From contig NZ_CP063808.1 of assembly GCF_018128905.1 (NCBI RefSeq), positions 1,798,001 to 1,862,000 of the forward strand: a stretch of 64,000 bases of DNA. The letters are read 5' to 3'. Both the position numbers and the translations under genes were made by a program. Positions 10,443 through 17,893 of this stretch are shown piece by piece (the first letter of the stretch is position 1; each line of letters opens with the position of its first letter). Origin of the DNA: Streptomyces sp. A2-16. GTDB taxonomy: Bacteria; Actinomycetota; Actinomycetes; Streptomycetales; Streptomycetaceae. The notes below the pieces were generated by a model, which saw only the letters and a list, made by a program, of their open reading frames with translations, did no database searches and was not told the DNA's origin.

Positions 10443-13400
10443 ATGCTCGGCCCTGTGGAGACCAGGTCCGTCAGTCCCGTGTTCGTCGGCCGCACCGAAG
10501 AACTGAACAGCCTGCACGAAGCGCTCTCCCGCGCCGCCGCGGGAGAGCCGCAGGCGTTGCTGCTGGGTGGTGAGGCAGGCGTCGGAAAGACCAGGCTCGT
10601 CGAGGAGTTCGCCACCGCCGCCTGCCGGCAGGGCGCGGTCGTCGCCCTCGGAGGCTGTGTCGAGATCGGCGCCGACGGACTGCCCTTCGCCCCCTTCTCC
10701 ACCGCCCTGCGCGCCCTGCGCCGCGCCCTGCCCGAAGAACTGGCCGCCGCGGCCGCGGGCCAGGAGGAGGAACTGGCCAGGCTGCTGCCCGAGGTCGCCG
10801 AGGCACACCCCGCCCGGGGCACCGGCCGGCACGACGAGGAGAGCCTCGCCCGCCTCTTCGAACTCACCGCCCGCCTCCTGGAGCGCGTCGCAGCCGAACG
10901 CACCGTCGTCGTCGCCCTGGAGGACCTCCACTGGGCCGACGCCTCCACCCGCCACCTCCTCGCCTACCTCTTCCGCACCCTGCGCACCGGCCGCCTGGTC
11001 GTCCTCGCCACCTACCGCGCCGACGACATCCACCGCCGCCACCCGCTGCGCCCCCTGCTCGCCGAACTCGACCGCCTGCGCACGGTCCGCCGGATCGAAC
11101 TCGCCCGCTTCAACCGGGACGAGGTCAGCCGCCAGATAGCCGGCATCCTCGCCACCGAACCGAACCCCGCCCAGGTCGACGACATCTTCGAACGCTCCGA
11201 CGGCAACGCCTTCTTCGTCGAGGAACTCGCCGTCTGCGCCACCGAGGGCTGCGGCACCGGCCTCACCGACTCTCTGCGCGATCTGCTCCTGGTCCGGGTC
11301 GAGGGGCTGCCCGAGAGCACCCAGCGAGTCGCCCGGGTTGCCGCCGAAGGCGGCTCCACCGTGGAGTACCGGCTGCTCGCCGCCGTCACCCGGCTCGCCG
11401 AGGACGACCTCATCGAGGCCCTGCGGGTCGCCGTGAACGCCAACATCCTCATCCCGGCACCCGACGGCGACGGCTACCGCTTCCGGCACTCCCTGGTCCG
11501 CGAGGCTGTAGCCGACGACCTGCTGCCCGGCGAACGCTCCCGCCTCAACCGCCGCTACGCCGAAGCCCTGGAGGCCGACCCCACGCTCGTCCCGGCCGAC
11601 GAGCGGGTCATGCGCCTGGCCAGTTACTGGTACCACGCCCACGACGCGGCCAAGGCGCTGCCCGCGGTCCTGGACGCCTCCGTCACCGCCCGCCGCCGGC
11701 ACGCCTACTCCGAGCAACTCCGGCTCCTGGAGCGCGCGATGGAGCTGTGGGACAGCGCTCCCGAGAACGTCCGGGCCGACCTGCGGCCCGTCGACTACAC
11801 CGAGGTCTACCCTCCCTGCGGCTGCGACCCCGCCACCACCCCGCTGCGCTACCTCGACCTGATGGCCGAGGCCGCCGTCGCCGGCCGCCTGGGCGGCGAA
11901 CGCGAACGCGCCCTGAAGATCACCAAGCGGGCCCTGAACCTCCTGGCGGACGACGACGGCGACCCGCTCCGCGCGGCCTGGTTCTGGGTCCAGCGCTCCC
12001 ATCTCATCCAGGGTCTGACCCGGGGCGACGGCTGGACCGAGCTGGCCACGGCCCAGGACCTGGTCCGCGGTCTGCCGCCGTCCGAGGTGCACGCCGAGGT
12101 ACTGGCCAACGTCGCCCACTGGTCCATGATCCACATCCCCGGTCCCGACGCGATCTCGGCCGCCGAGCGCGCAGTGGAGTACGCACGCATGGTGGGCGCC
12201 CGCGAGATCGAGATGAACGCCCGCCTCACCCACGCGGGCCTGATCGTCGAGTCCGGGGGCGTCGACAGCGGGCTGGCCGAGATGTTCGAGATCCTGCGGC
12301 AGACACTCGAGGACGGCATCTCCGCCGTCGCCAGCCGCGTCTACGTGAATCTGCCGAGCGCCCTCGAATCCATCGGGCGCTCCCGGGAAGCCGTACCGGT
12401 CCTGGAGGAAGGGATCGGCTACGCACGGAAGTTCGGCCTGTCCGACAAGGAGGCGTGGATCTGGGGCAACCTCGCCGAATCCCTCTGCTCCCTGGGCCAC
12501 TGGGACCGGGCCGCGGAGGCCGCCACCAAGGCCGAACTCGTCGGCCAGAGCGCCAAACCCCGCGGCTTCCACGCCGCCACCCGCGCCCAACTCGCCCTCG
12601 CCCGCGGCGAGCCGGCCGAGGCCGCCCGCCAACTCTCGGCCGCCCGCGGCTACTTCGGCACCCATGACCGGGCTCCGCAACACGAGATCCCCCTCTGCGA
12701 ACTCGCCATCGGCATCGCCGCCGCCGAAGGCCGTCTCCTGGACGCCCGAGCCGAACTCGAACGCGTCCTGGACGTCGGCTTCCCGCCCGGCACCCAGCGC
12801 TACGCCTGGCCCCTGCTCCTGTCCGCCGCCGTCATGGAGGCCGACAGCCTCGCCCTGCCCGTCGCCGAACAGGGCCGCACGAAGATCCTCGACCGCATCC
12901 GGGAGGCCGCCAGGCCCCTCGCCACCAACGCGCCCGTCTGGCTGGCCCACGAACGCTGGCTCCGCGCCGAACTGCTGCGCGCCGAGCGCGCCGACACCCC
13001 GGACCACTGGTGCGAGGCCCTCATCGCCTTCGAGCCCCTGGAGCGCCCCTACGCTCTCGCCCGCGTCCGCCACCGGCTCGCCCAGGCCCTCCTGTCGGTA
13101 CCCGGCGGCGCCGAGCAGCCCGAACGCGACCGAGCCACGGAGCTCCTGCGCCTCGCCCACGCCACCGCCGACCACCTCGGCGCCCGGCCCCTCGCCGACG
13201 CGGTCACCCTTCTCGCCCAGCGCGCCCGCCTCGTCCTGACCGGGGCCCCGGCGCCCGACCGGGGCGACCCGGTGCGCTCCCTGGGCCTCACCGGCCGCGA
13301 ACGCGATGTCCTGCGCCTGGTCGCCCAGGGCCGCACCAACCGCCAGATCGCCGAGGAACTCTTCATCTCCCCGAAGACGGCCAGCGTCCACGTCTCCAAC

Positions 13401-13505
13401 ATCCTCGCCAAGCTCGGCGTCTCCGGAAGGGGAGAGGCGGCGGCGGTGACCCACCGGCTGGGGCTGTTCCCGGCGGAGGTGCTCCACGCGCCGGTCACAG
13501 AGTGA
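10443..13505 (+). CDS. LuxR-family transcriptional regulator with AAA-type ATPase module (LAL type)
   Basis: A roughly 1020-residue regulator. It has an N-terminal AAA-type ATPase with Walker A GGEAGVGKT (about residues 42-50) and Walker B VVVALEDLHWAD. A long helical, TPR-like middle follows, and a C-terminal LuxR helix-turn-helix (GLTGRERDVLRLVAQGRTNRQ, IAEELFISPKTASVHVSNIL). LAL proteins usually activate nearby metabolic or antibiotic genes in response to an effector. No target is obvious here. The start is uncertain: ATG 10443 is chosen because the ATPase homology (SPVFVGRTEELNSL) begins just after; GTG 10455 and GTG 10300 are alternatives. Confidence 0.9.
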   Translation: MLGPVETRSVSPVFVGRTEELNSLHEALSRAAAGEPQALLLGGEAGVGKTRLVEEFATAACRQGAVVALGGCVEIGADGLPFAPFSTALRALRRALPEELAAAAAGQEEELARLLPEVAEAHPARGTGRHDEESLARLFELTARLLERVAAERTVVVALEDLHWADASTRHLLAYLFRTLRTGRLVVLATYRADDIHRRHPLRPLLAELDRLRTVRRIELARFNRDEVSRQIAGILATEPNPAQVDDIFERSDGNAFFVEELAVCATEGCGTGLTDSLRDLLLVRVEGLPESTQRVARVAAEGGSTVEYRLLAAVTRLAEDDLIEALRVAVNANILIPAPDGDGYRFRHSLVREAVADDLLPGERSRLNRRYAEALEADPTLVPADERVMRLASYWYHAHDAAKALPAVLDASVTARRRHAYSEQLRLLERAMELWDSAPENVRADLRPVDYTEVYPPCGCDPATTPLRYLDLMAEAAVAGRLGGERERALKITKRALNLLADDDGDPLRAAWFWVQRSHLIQGLTRGDGWTELATAQDLVRGLPPSEVHAEVLANVAHWSMIHIPGPDAISAAERAVEYARMVGAREIEMNARLTHAGLIVESGGVDSGLAEMFEILRQTLEDGISAVASRVYVNLPSALESIGRSREAVPVLEEGIGYARKFGLSDKEAWIWGNLAESLCSLGHWDRAAEAATKAELVGQSAKPRGFHAATRAQLALARGEPAEAARQLSAARGYFGTHDRAPQHEIPLCELAIGIAAAEGRLLDARAELERVLDVGFPPGTQRYAWPLLLSAAVMEADSLALPVAEQGRTKILDRIREAARPLATNAPVWLAHERWLRAELLRAERADTPDHWCEALIAFEPLERPYALARVRHRLAQALLSVPGGAEQPERDRATELLRLAHATADHLGARPLADAVTLLAQRARLVLTGAPAPDRGDPVRSLGLTGRERDVLRLVAQGRTNRQIAEELFISPKTASVHVSNILAKLGVSGRGEAAAVTHRLGLFPAEVLHAPVTE

Positions 13506-13540
13506 GGCGTACGGTGTAGGAGACCGGCACGGGAGGCCGC

Positions 13541-13747
13541 ATGTTCAACATGTTCGAGGAACTGTTCGCACCCGGCCGCAAGCACACCCACGACGAGCAG
13601 AAGCGGCTGGAGCTGACCCGCGAGGACGTCGGCGACGGCGACCCCGGACGCGGACCGATAGATCTCACGTCCGGGAAGGTCGTCGTCCGCAGGCCCAAGC
13701 CGGACCAGGACGAACCCGAGGCCGAGGGGGAGCGTCCGGCTAGCTGA
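13541..13747 (+). CDS. Small acidic hypothetical protein (DUF6191-like)
   Basis: A 68-residue protein. It starts MFNMFEELFAPGRKHTHDEQ and contains the pattern RLELTREDVGDGDPGRGPID then LTSGKVVVRRP, which I associate with the Streptomyces family DUF6191. It is soluble and charged. GGGAGG lies upstream of the ATG. Its last 8 bases overlap the end of the convergent sugar dehydrogenase gene. The function is unknown. Confidence 0.65.
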   Translation: MFNMFEELFAPGRKHTHDEQKRLELTREDVGDGDPGRGPIDLTSGKVVVRRPKPDQDEPEAEGERPAS

Positions 13748-14918
13748 CCTGTATCTCCAGGATCTTGTCGTCCCCCGCCTTGGGGCTGCCGCGGCCGTCG
13801 GTGTTGCTGGTGACGAGCCACAGCTTGTCCCCGCCCGCGGCGACCACCGTGCGCAGCCGGCCGTACTCGCCCTTCAGGAACGACTGCGGGTCGGCGGAGG
13901 CCGCCGTGCCCTTCAAGGGGACGCGCCACAGGCGCTGGCCCTTCAGACCGGCCATCCAGACGGAGCCCTCGGCGTAGGCGACCCCGCTGGGGGAGGCGTC
14001 GTCGGTCTGCCACTGGGCTATCGGGTTGTGGAACTGCTTGTCGTCGGACCTGCCCTCGGCCGTCGGCCAGCCGTAGTTGTCGCCTGGCTTGATCGCGTTC
14101 AGCTCGTCCCAGGTGTCCTGGCCGAACTCCGAGGCGAACATGCGCTGTTTGGAGTCCCAGGTGAGGCCCTGCACATTGCGGTGGCCGTACGAATACACCG
14201 GGGAGCCCGGGAACGGGTTGCCCGGGGCCGGGTCGCCCTCCGGGGTCAGGCGCAGGATCTTGCCGCCCAGGGAGTCGCGGTCCTGGGAGAGGCCGGTGTT
14301 GCCGCTCTCGCCGGTGCCCGCGTAGAGCATCTTGTCCGGGCCGAAGGCGATCCGGCCGCCGTTGTGGATGAAGCCCTTGGGGATGCCCTTGAAGACGGTG
14401 TCGGGGGCGCCCAGCTGCTCGCCGGACGCCTTCTGCTCGTCGTAGACCATCCTGACGATGCGGTTGTCCGAGTCGGAGGTGAAGTAGGCATAGACCATGT
14501 GGTCGGAGGCGTAGTCCGGGGACAGGGCGATGCCCAGGAGACCGCCCTCGCCCGCCGCGGAGACCCCGGAGACCTGGCCCAGCTCCGTCTTCCGGCCCGA
14601 CGTGCCGTCGACCCTGGTGAGGGTGCCCTCGTCCCGTGAGGAGACGAGCAGGTCGCCGTCCGGGAGCGGGGCGAGGCCCCAGGGGGTCTTGAGGTCCTCG
14701 GCGACCGTGCGCACGACCTTCACCGAGCCCTTCGCCGGCGGGGTCGCCTCCGCGGCCTGCTGGGTGGGCGTGGACCCCGAGGCCGTACTGCTCGATGAGG
14801 CGCTGTCCCCGCCGTCCGGTGAGCCGCCTCCTCCGGTGCCGTCGGAGGAGCAGCCGGCCGTCAGCAGGAGCGTGGTCGCGGCCAACACGGCCGTCACAGC
14901 TCGACGATGCACGATCAT
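13740..14918 (-). CDS. PQQ-type sugar (glucose/sorbosone) dehydrogenase lipoprotein
   Basis: A 392-residue secreted lipoprotein. The signal peptide ends in the lipobox LLLTAGC, followed by a Ser/Gly/Thr-rich linker to about residue 65. A six-bladed GSDH beta-propeller follows, with LKTPWGLAPLPDGDLLVSSR, NGGRIAFGPDKMLYAGTGES, YGHRNVQGLTW and DNYGWP. The family oxidises aldose sugars with pyrroloquinoline quinone; the substrate here is unknown. The ATG at 14918 is chosen because GAAGGGA lies directly upstream and the signal peptide starts there. It is monocistronic and convergent with the DUF6191-like gene. Confidence 0.88.
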   Translation of the reverse strand: MIVHRRAVTAVLAATTLLLTAGCSSDGTGGGGSPDGGDSASSSSTASGSTPTQQAAEATPPAKGSVKVVRTVAEDLKTPWGLAPLPDGDLLVSSRDEGTLTRVDGTSGRKTELGQVSGVSAAGEGGLLGIALSPDYASDHMVYAYFTSDSDNRIVRMVYDEQKASGEQLGAPDTVFKGIPKGFIHNGGRIAFGPDKMLYAGTGESGNTGLSQDRDSLGGKILRLTPEGDPAPGNPFPGSPVYSYGHRNVQGLTWDSKQRMFASEFGQDTWDELNAIKPGDNYGWPTAEGRSDDKQFHNPIAQWQTDDASPSGVAYAEGSVWMAGLKGQRLWRVPLKGTAASADPQSFLKGEYGRLRTVVAAGGDKLWLVTSNTDGRGSPKAGDDKILEIQVS

Positions 14919-15116
14919 GGTCCCTTCGAAGCGGCGAGTCCTACCTGTCATACACCGCTCACGCCCCACAGGTTCCCGATCTCCCGCCCCCGATGCACAC
15001 CGGCTCGCGCCGTGTGGACGGCATGGGCGGAGTGGGTGGGTTTGCTGGTGCGTGGTCTGGAGGAGAGCGGACGGGTCCGCCGATCGGCCGCCGCGTGCCG
15101 GCCCCCTTCCTTGAAC

Positions 15117-15449
15117 GCGCTCCGCCGCTCCCGAGGTCCCACGCGCTCCGCCGCTGCCGGGGTCCCAGGTGCCCCCGACCGGTCCGCCGGCCTCACGCCC
15201 CCAGTTCGGTCCGCTGGGCCCACGCCTCAGGCCGGTCTACTGGTCCCACGCGCCCTGACTGGGGGCGTGGGCCTCACGCCCCAGACCAGTCCGCTGTTCC
15301 CGCGCGCCCCTGACTGGTTCGCTGAGTACACACCCCCGACCCGTCCGCTGGTCCACGCCCCCCTACCGGTTCGCTGGCCCCACGCCCCGGACCGGTTTCG
15401 CTGGCCCCACACCCCACCAGCACGTTCGCTAGTCCCACGACCCCTGGGC
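15117..15449. repeat. Degenerate tandem repeat array, about 12 units of 26-29 bp
   Basis: Successive units begin at about 15117, 15143, 15181, 15208, 15234, 15261, 15288, 15316, 15342, 15368, 15394 and 15423. The core is close to GGTCCGCTGGYCCCACGCCC. Spacing is 26-29 bases for all but one unit. The array fills most of the gene-free stretch 14919-15428 between the sugar dehydrogenase promoter and the aldo/keto reductase stop. Its last unit runs into the final codons of the reductase gene. I see no gene in this stretch. Confidence 0.75.
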
Positions 15450-16427
15450 CGCCGGCAGTTGTGCCACCTCCGTGAGGTCCTGGGTGGTCAGGCGGAGGGT
15501 GGCCGCCGCTGCGTTCTCCGTCACCCAGCGCTCCTGCTTGGTGCCCGGCACCGGGACCACGTGACCGCCCTGTGCCAGCACCCACGCGAGTGCCACCTGG
15601 GCCGGGGTCACTCCCTCCCCGTGCCGGGCCGCGATGCGGCGCAGGCCGGAGACGATCGGCTGGTTCGCGGCCGTCATCTCGGCGGTGAAGCGGGGGTGGC
15701 GGGCACGGACGTCGTCCGGTTCGAAGCCCTCGCCCGGGGTCAGGGTGCCGGTCAGGAAGCCGTTGCCGAGGGGCATCGCCGCCAGGAAGCCGATGCCGCG
15801 CGCGGCGCACCACGGCACCAGCGTCTCCAGCGCCTCCGGCGACCACACCGACAGCTCCGCCTCCACCGCGCTCACCGGGAAGACCTGCTGGACCCGCCGC
15901 AACTGCCGGATCGTCGCGTCGTACAGCCGTGTCCCGGAGCGGCGCCCGCCCCGCGCCCCCATCGCGCACAGCCCCAACGACCGTACCTTTCCGGCCTGTA
16001 CGAGCTCCGCCATCGCGCCCCAGGTCTCCTCGACCGGGACCTCGGGATCCTCGCGGTGCAGCTGGTAGAGGTCGATCACATCGGTCTGGAGGCGCCGAAG
16101 AGAGGCGTCGCAGGCCCGTTTCACATAGCCGGGGCGGCCGTTGGCCACGATGTGCTGCTCGCCCACCAGCAGACCGACCTTGGTCGACACGAACGCGTCC
16201 TCGCGCCGCTCCTTCAACACCCGCCCCAGCAAAAGCTCGTTGGTGAACGGGCCGTACATGTCGGCCGTGTCCAGCAGCGTCGAACCCAGATCGAGCGCCC
16301 GGTGCACGGCCCTGACCGACTCGTCGCCCCGCTGCCGCGACCCGCTGTAGGCCCAGCTCATCGGCATGCACCCGAGTCCGACGGCTCCCACCGCGAGCGC
16401 CGCCGCGCCGATCGTCCTGCGCTCCAC
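15429..16427 (-). CDS. Aldo/keto reductase
   Basis: A 332-residue NADPH-dependent oxidoreductase of the aldo/keto reductase superfamily (YajO/AKR11-like). Catalytic Asp and Tyr are in LLDTADMYG (about residues 53-61), Lys in FVSTKVG near 82 and His in YQLHRED near 120. The C-terminal cofactor motif VPVPGTKQERWVTENAAA is present. Start GTG 16427 has GGAGGG upstream. It is divergent from the hydroxyacid dehydrogenase, with 75 bases between. The last codons and the TAG lie within a unit of the tandem repeat array, so the C-terminus (QGSWD) may have been shaped by the repeats. The substrate is unknown. Confidence 0.9.
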   Translation of the reverse strand: MERRTIGAAALAVGAVGLGCMPMSWAYSGSRQRGDESVRAVHRALDLGSTLLDTADMYGPFTNELLLGRVLKERREDAFVSTKVGLLVGEQHIVANGRPGYVKRACDASLRRLQTDVIDLYQLHREDPEVPVEETWGAMAELVQAGKVRSLGLCAMGARGGRRSGTRLYDATIRQLRRVQQVFPVSAVEAELSVWSPEALETLVPWCAARGIGFLAAMPLGNGFLTGTLTPGEGFEPDDVRARHPRFTAEMTAANQPIVSGLRRIAARHGEGVTPAQVALAWVLAQGGHVVPVPGTKQERWVTENAAAATLRLTTQDLTEVAQLPAAQGSWD

Positions 16428-16502
16428 CTGCTCGTGACCCTCCCTCTTCCGGCCCCCAACCTAACCTCTGGGCTCGGGAGTGCCTGACATAGCCTCCAGA
16501 GC

Positions 16503-17453
16503 ATGAGTGCTGACGTGTGGCTTCCCATCCCGCCCGACGACATCGAGGGGCTCCCCGAAGGCCCCGACTACCGCTTCTGGAACGGTGAGGAGGACTTCCC
16601 TGCGGACCCGGCCGACTGCGCGTACTACGTCGTCCCCTACATGAAGCCCCTGGACGTCGTCCTGCGGCCGATGCCCCACCTGAGCTCCGTCGAGGTCGTG
16701 CAGACGCTGTCGGCCGGCGTCGACAACGTGACGCCGGGCCTGAAGCACCTGCGGTCCGGCGTGCGGCTGTGCAACGCGCGCGGTGTGCACGAGGCGAGCA
16801 CCGCCGAGCTCACGCTCACCCTGATCCTCGCCTCGCTGCGCGGGATCCCCGGCTTCGTGCGGGCCCAGGACAAGGGGGAGTGGCGCGGCGGGTTCCACCC
16901 CGCACTCGCCGACAAGAGCGTCCTCATCGTCGGCTACGGCTCGATCGGCTCCGCCATCGAGGACCGGCTCGTGCCGTTCGAGGTCGCGCGGGTGGCGCGC
17001 GTCGCGCGCTCCGCGCGCACCACGGAGCGCGGCCCCGTGCACCCGCTCGCCGAACTGCCCGCCCTGCTCCCCTCGGCGGACGTCGTCATCCTGTCCACGC
17101 CCCTCGACGAGACCACACGTCATCTGGCCGACGCCGACTTCCTGGCCCGTATGAAGGACGGCGCGCTCCTCGTGAACGTCGCCCGCGGTGCCGTGGTCGA
17201 CACCAAGGCGCTGCTCGCCGAACTGGACACCGGCCGCATCACCGCCGCCCTCGACGTCACCGACCCGGAGCCGCTGCCCCTGGAGCACCCCTTGTGGCGG
17301 GCGCCGGGCGTACTCGTCAGTCCCCACGTCGGAGGACCCACGTCCGCGTTCCTGCCGCGCGCCAAGCGCCTGTTGGTGGACCAGTTGAACCGCTATGTGA
17401 ACCAGGAGCCGCTGCGCAACGTGATCCTTACGACGGGACCGGACGGCGCGTGA
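16503..17453 (+). CDS. D-isomer-specific 2-hydroxyacid dehydrogenase
   Basis: A 316-residue NAD(P)-dependent oxidoreductase. The Rossmann motif is VLIVGYGSIGSAIE near residues 140-153. Catalytic Arg is in NVARGAVVDT, Glu in DPEPLP and His in SPHVGGPT, the Arg-Glu-His set of the family. It is shorter than SerA and lacks ACT domains, so it is not a second phosphoglycerate dehydrogenase of that type. It is probably a 2-oxoacid reductase of the glyoxylate/hydroxypyruvate kind, but the substrate cannot be read from sequence. ATG 16503 fits homology. Confidence 0.9.
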   Translation: MSADVWLPIPPDDIEGLPEGPDYRFWNGEEDFPADPADCAYYVVPYMKPLDVVLRPMPHLSSVEVVQTLSAGVDNVTPGLKHLRSGVRLCNARGVHEASTAELTLTLILASLRGIPGFVRAQDKGEWRGGFHPALADKSVLIVGYGSIGSAIEDRLVPFEVARVARVARSARTTERGPVHPLAELPALLPSADVVILSTPLDETTRHLADADFLARMKDGALLVNVARGAVVDTKALLAELDTGRITAALDVTDPEPLPLEHPLWRAPGVLVSPHVGGPTSAFLPRAKRLLVDQLNRYVNQEPLRNVILTTGPDGA

Positions 17454-17583
17454 CGCGTACCCAGCGCGCTGTCGGGCGCGGGCGCGCAACAGGCGTGTAA
17501 TCCGTTTCCGGTACCCTCCGCAACCTTTCGGACGCGTTCCGTGCCCACATCGCCGCTGGTCGTCACGGAGCGTAGAGGAACTA

Positions 17584-17596
17584 TGTCCCTGAGTGA
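17584..17596 (+). promoter_or_regulatory. Near-consensus BldD box upstream of the cdgC-like gene
   Basis: TGTCCCTGAGTGA matches the BldD consensus TNACNCWGNGTNA at every fixed position except one (T for A at position 3). It lies 298 bases before the chosen start of the c-di-GMP gene. BldD with c-di-GMP represses several Streptomyces GGDEF genes. The rest of the gene-free stretch 17454-17893 holds a Pro/Arg-coding-like, low-complexity region and a possible 29-residue ORF (17583-17672). Confidence 0.4.
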
Positions 17597-17893
17597 CGAG
17601 ACTGGTGTATCGTCCCGACAGGGGCTGCGCCGCGCACCGTTCGGCGCCGGGGATGGACATTGCAGACTGTGAGGGGGGCGACGGGCGATGCACGGCCTAT
17701 GGACCAACGATCCGACGCGGCGGGGCCGCCGGCTCCGACCCTGGCACACAGCCGCGCGCAGACGCGGCCACCACGCCGGTCACGGCGGTCACCACAGCCA
17801 TCACCACCGCAGGCACAACAGCCGCAGGAGGCATGCGCACCCGGCGCACCCGGACCCCCGGGACCCCGGAGCGGCGCGGACCGGGAGGGCCCG

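Noticed and set aside
9291-13487. Very long minus-strand ORF opposite the LuxR regulator
   Set aside because: It is an antisense shadow of strong GC bias. The plus strand has clear ATPase and LuxR motifs, and the minus translation is low-complexity Gly/Ala/Val/Gln without any family pattern.
15117-15449. CRISPR array
   Set aside because: Repeat units abut each other without unique spacers, vary in sequence and length, and no cas genes are present.
17583-17672. 29-residue ORF upstream of the cdgC-like gene
   Set aside because: It has AGAGGA before the ATG but overlaps the BldD-like box, and its composition shows no recognisable pattern. The support is too weak to list as a gene.
17699-17893. 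N-terminal extension of the cdgC-like protein from ATG 17699
   Set aside because: Many codons end in A (CCA, TCA, GCA, CAA), unlike genuine genes in this window. A better start with GGGAGG exists at 17894.
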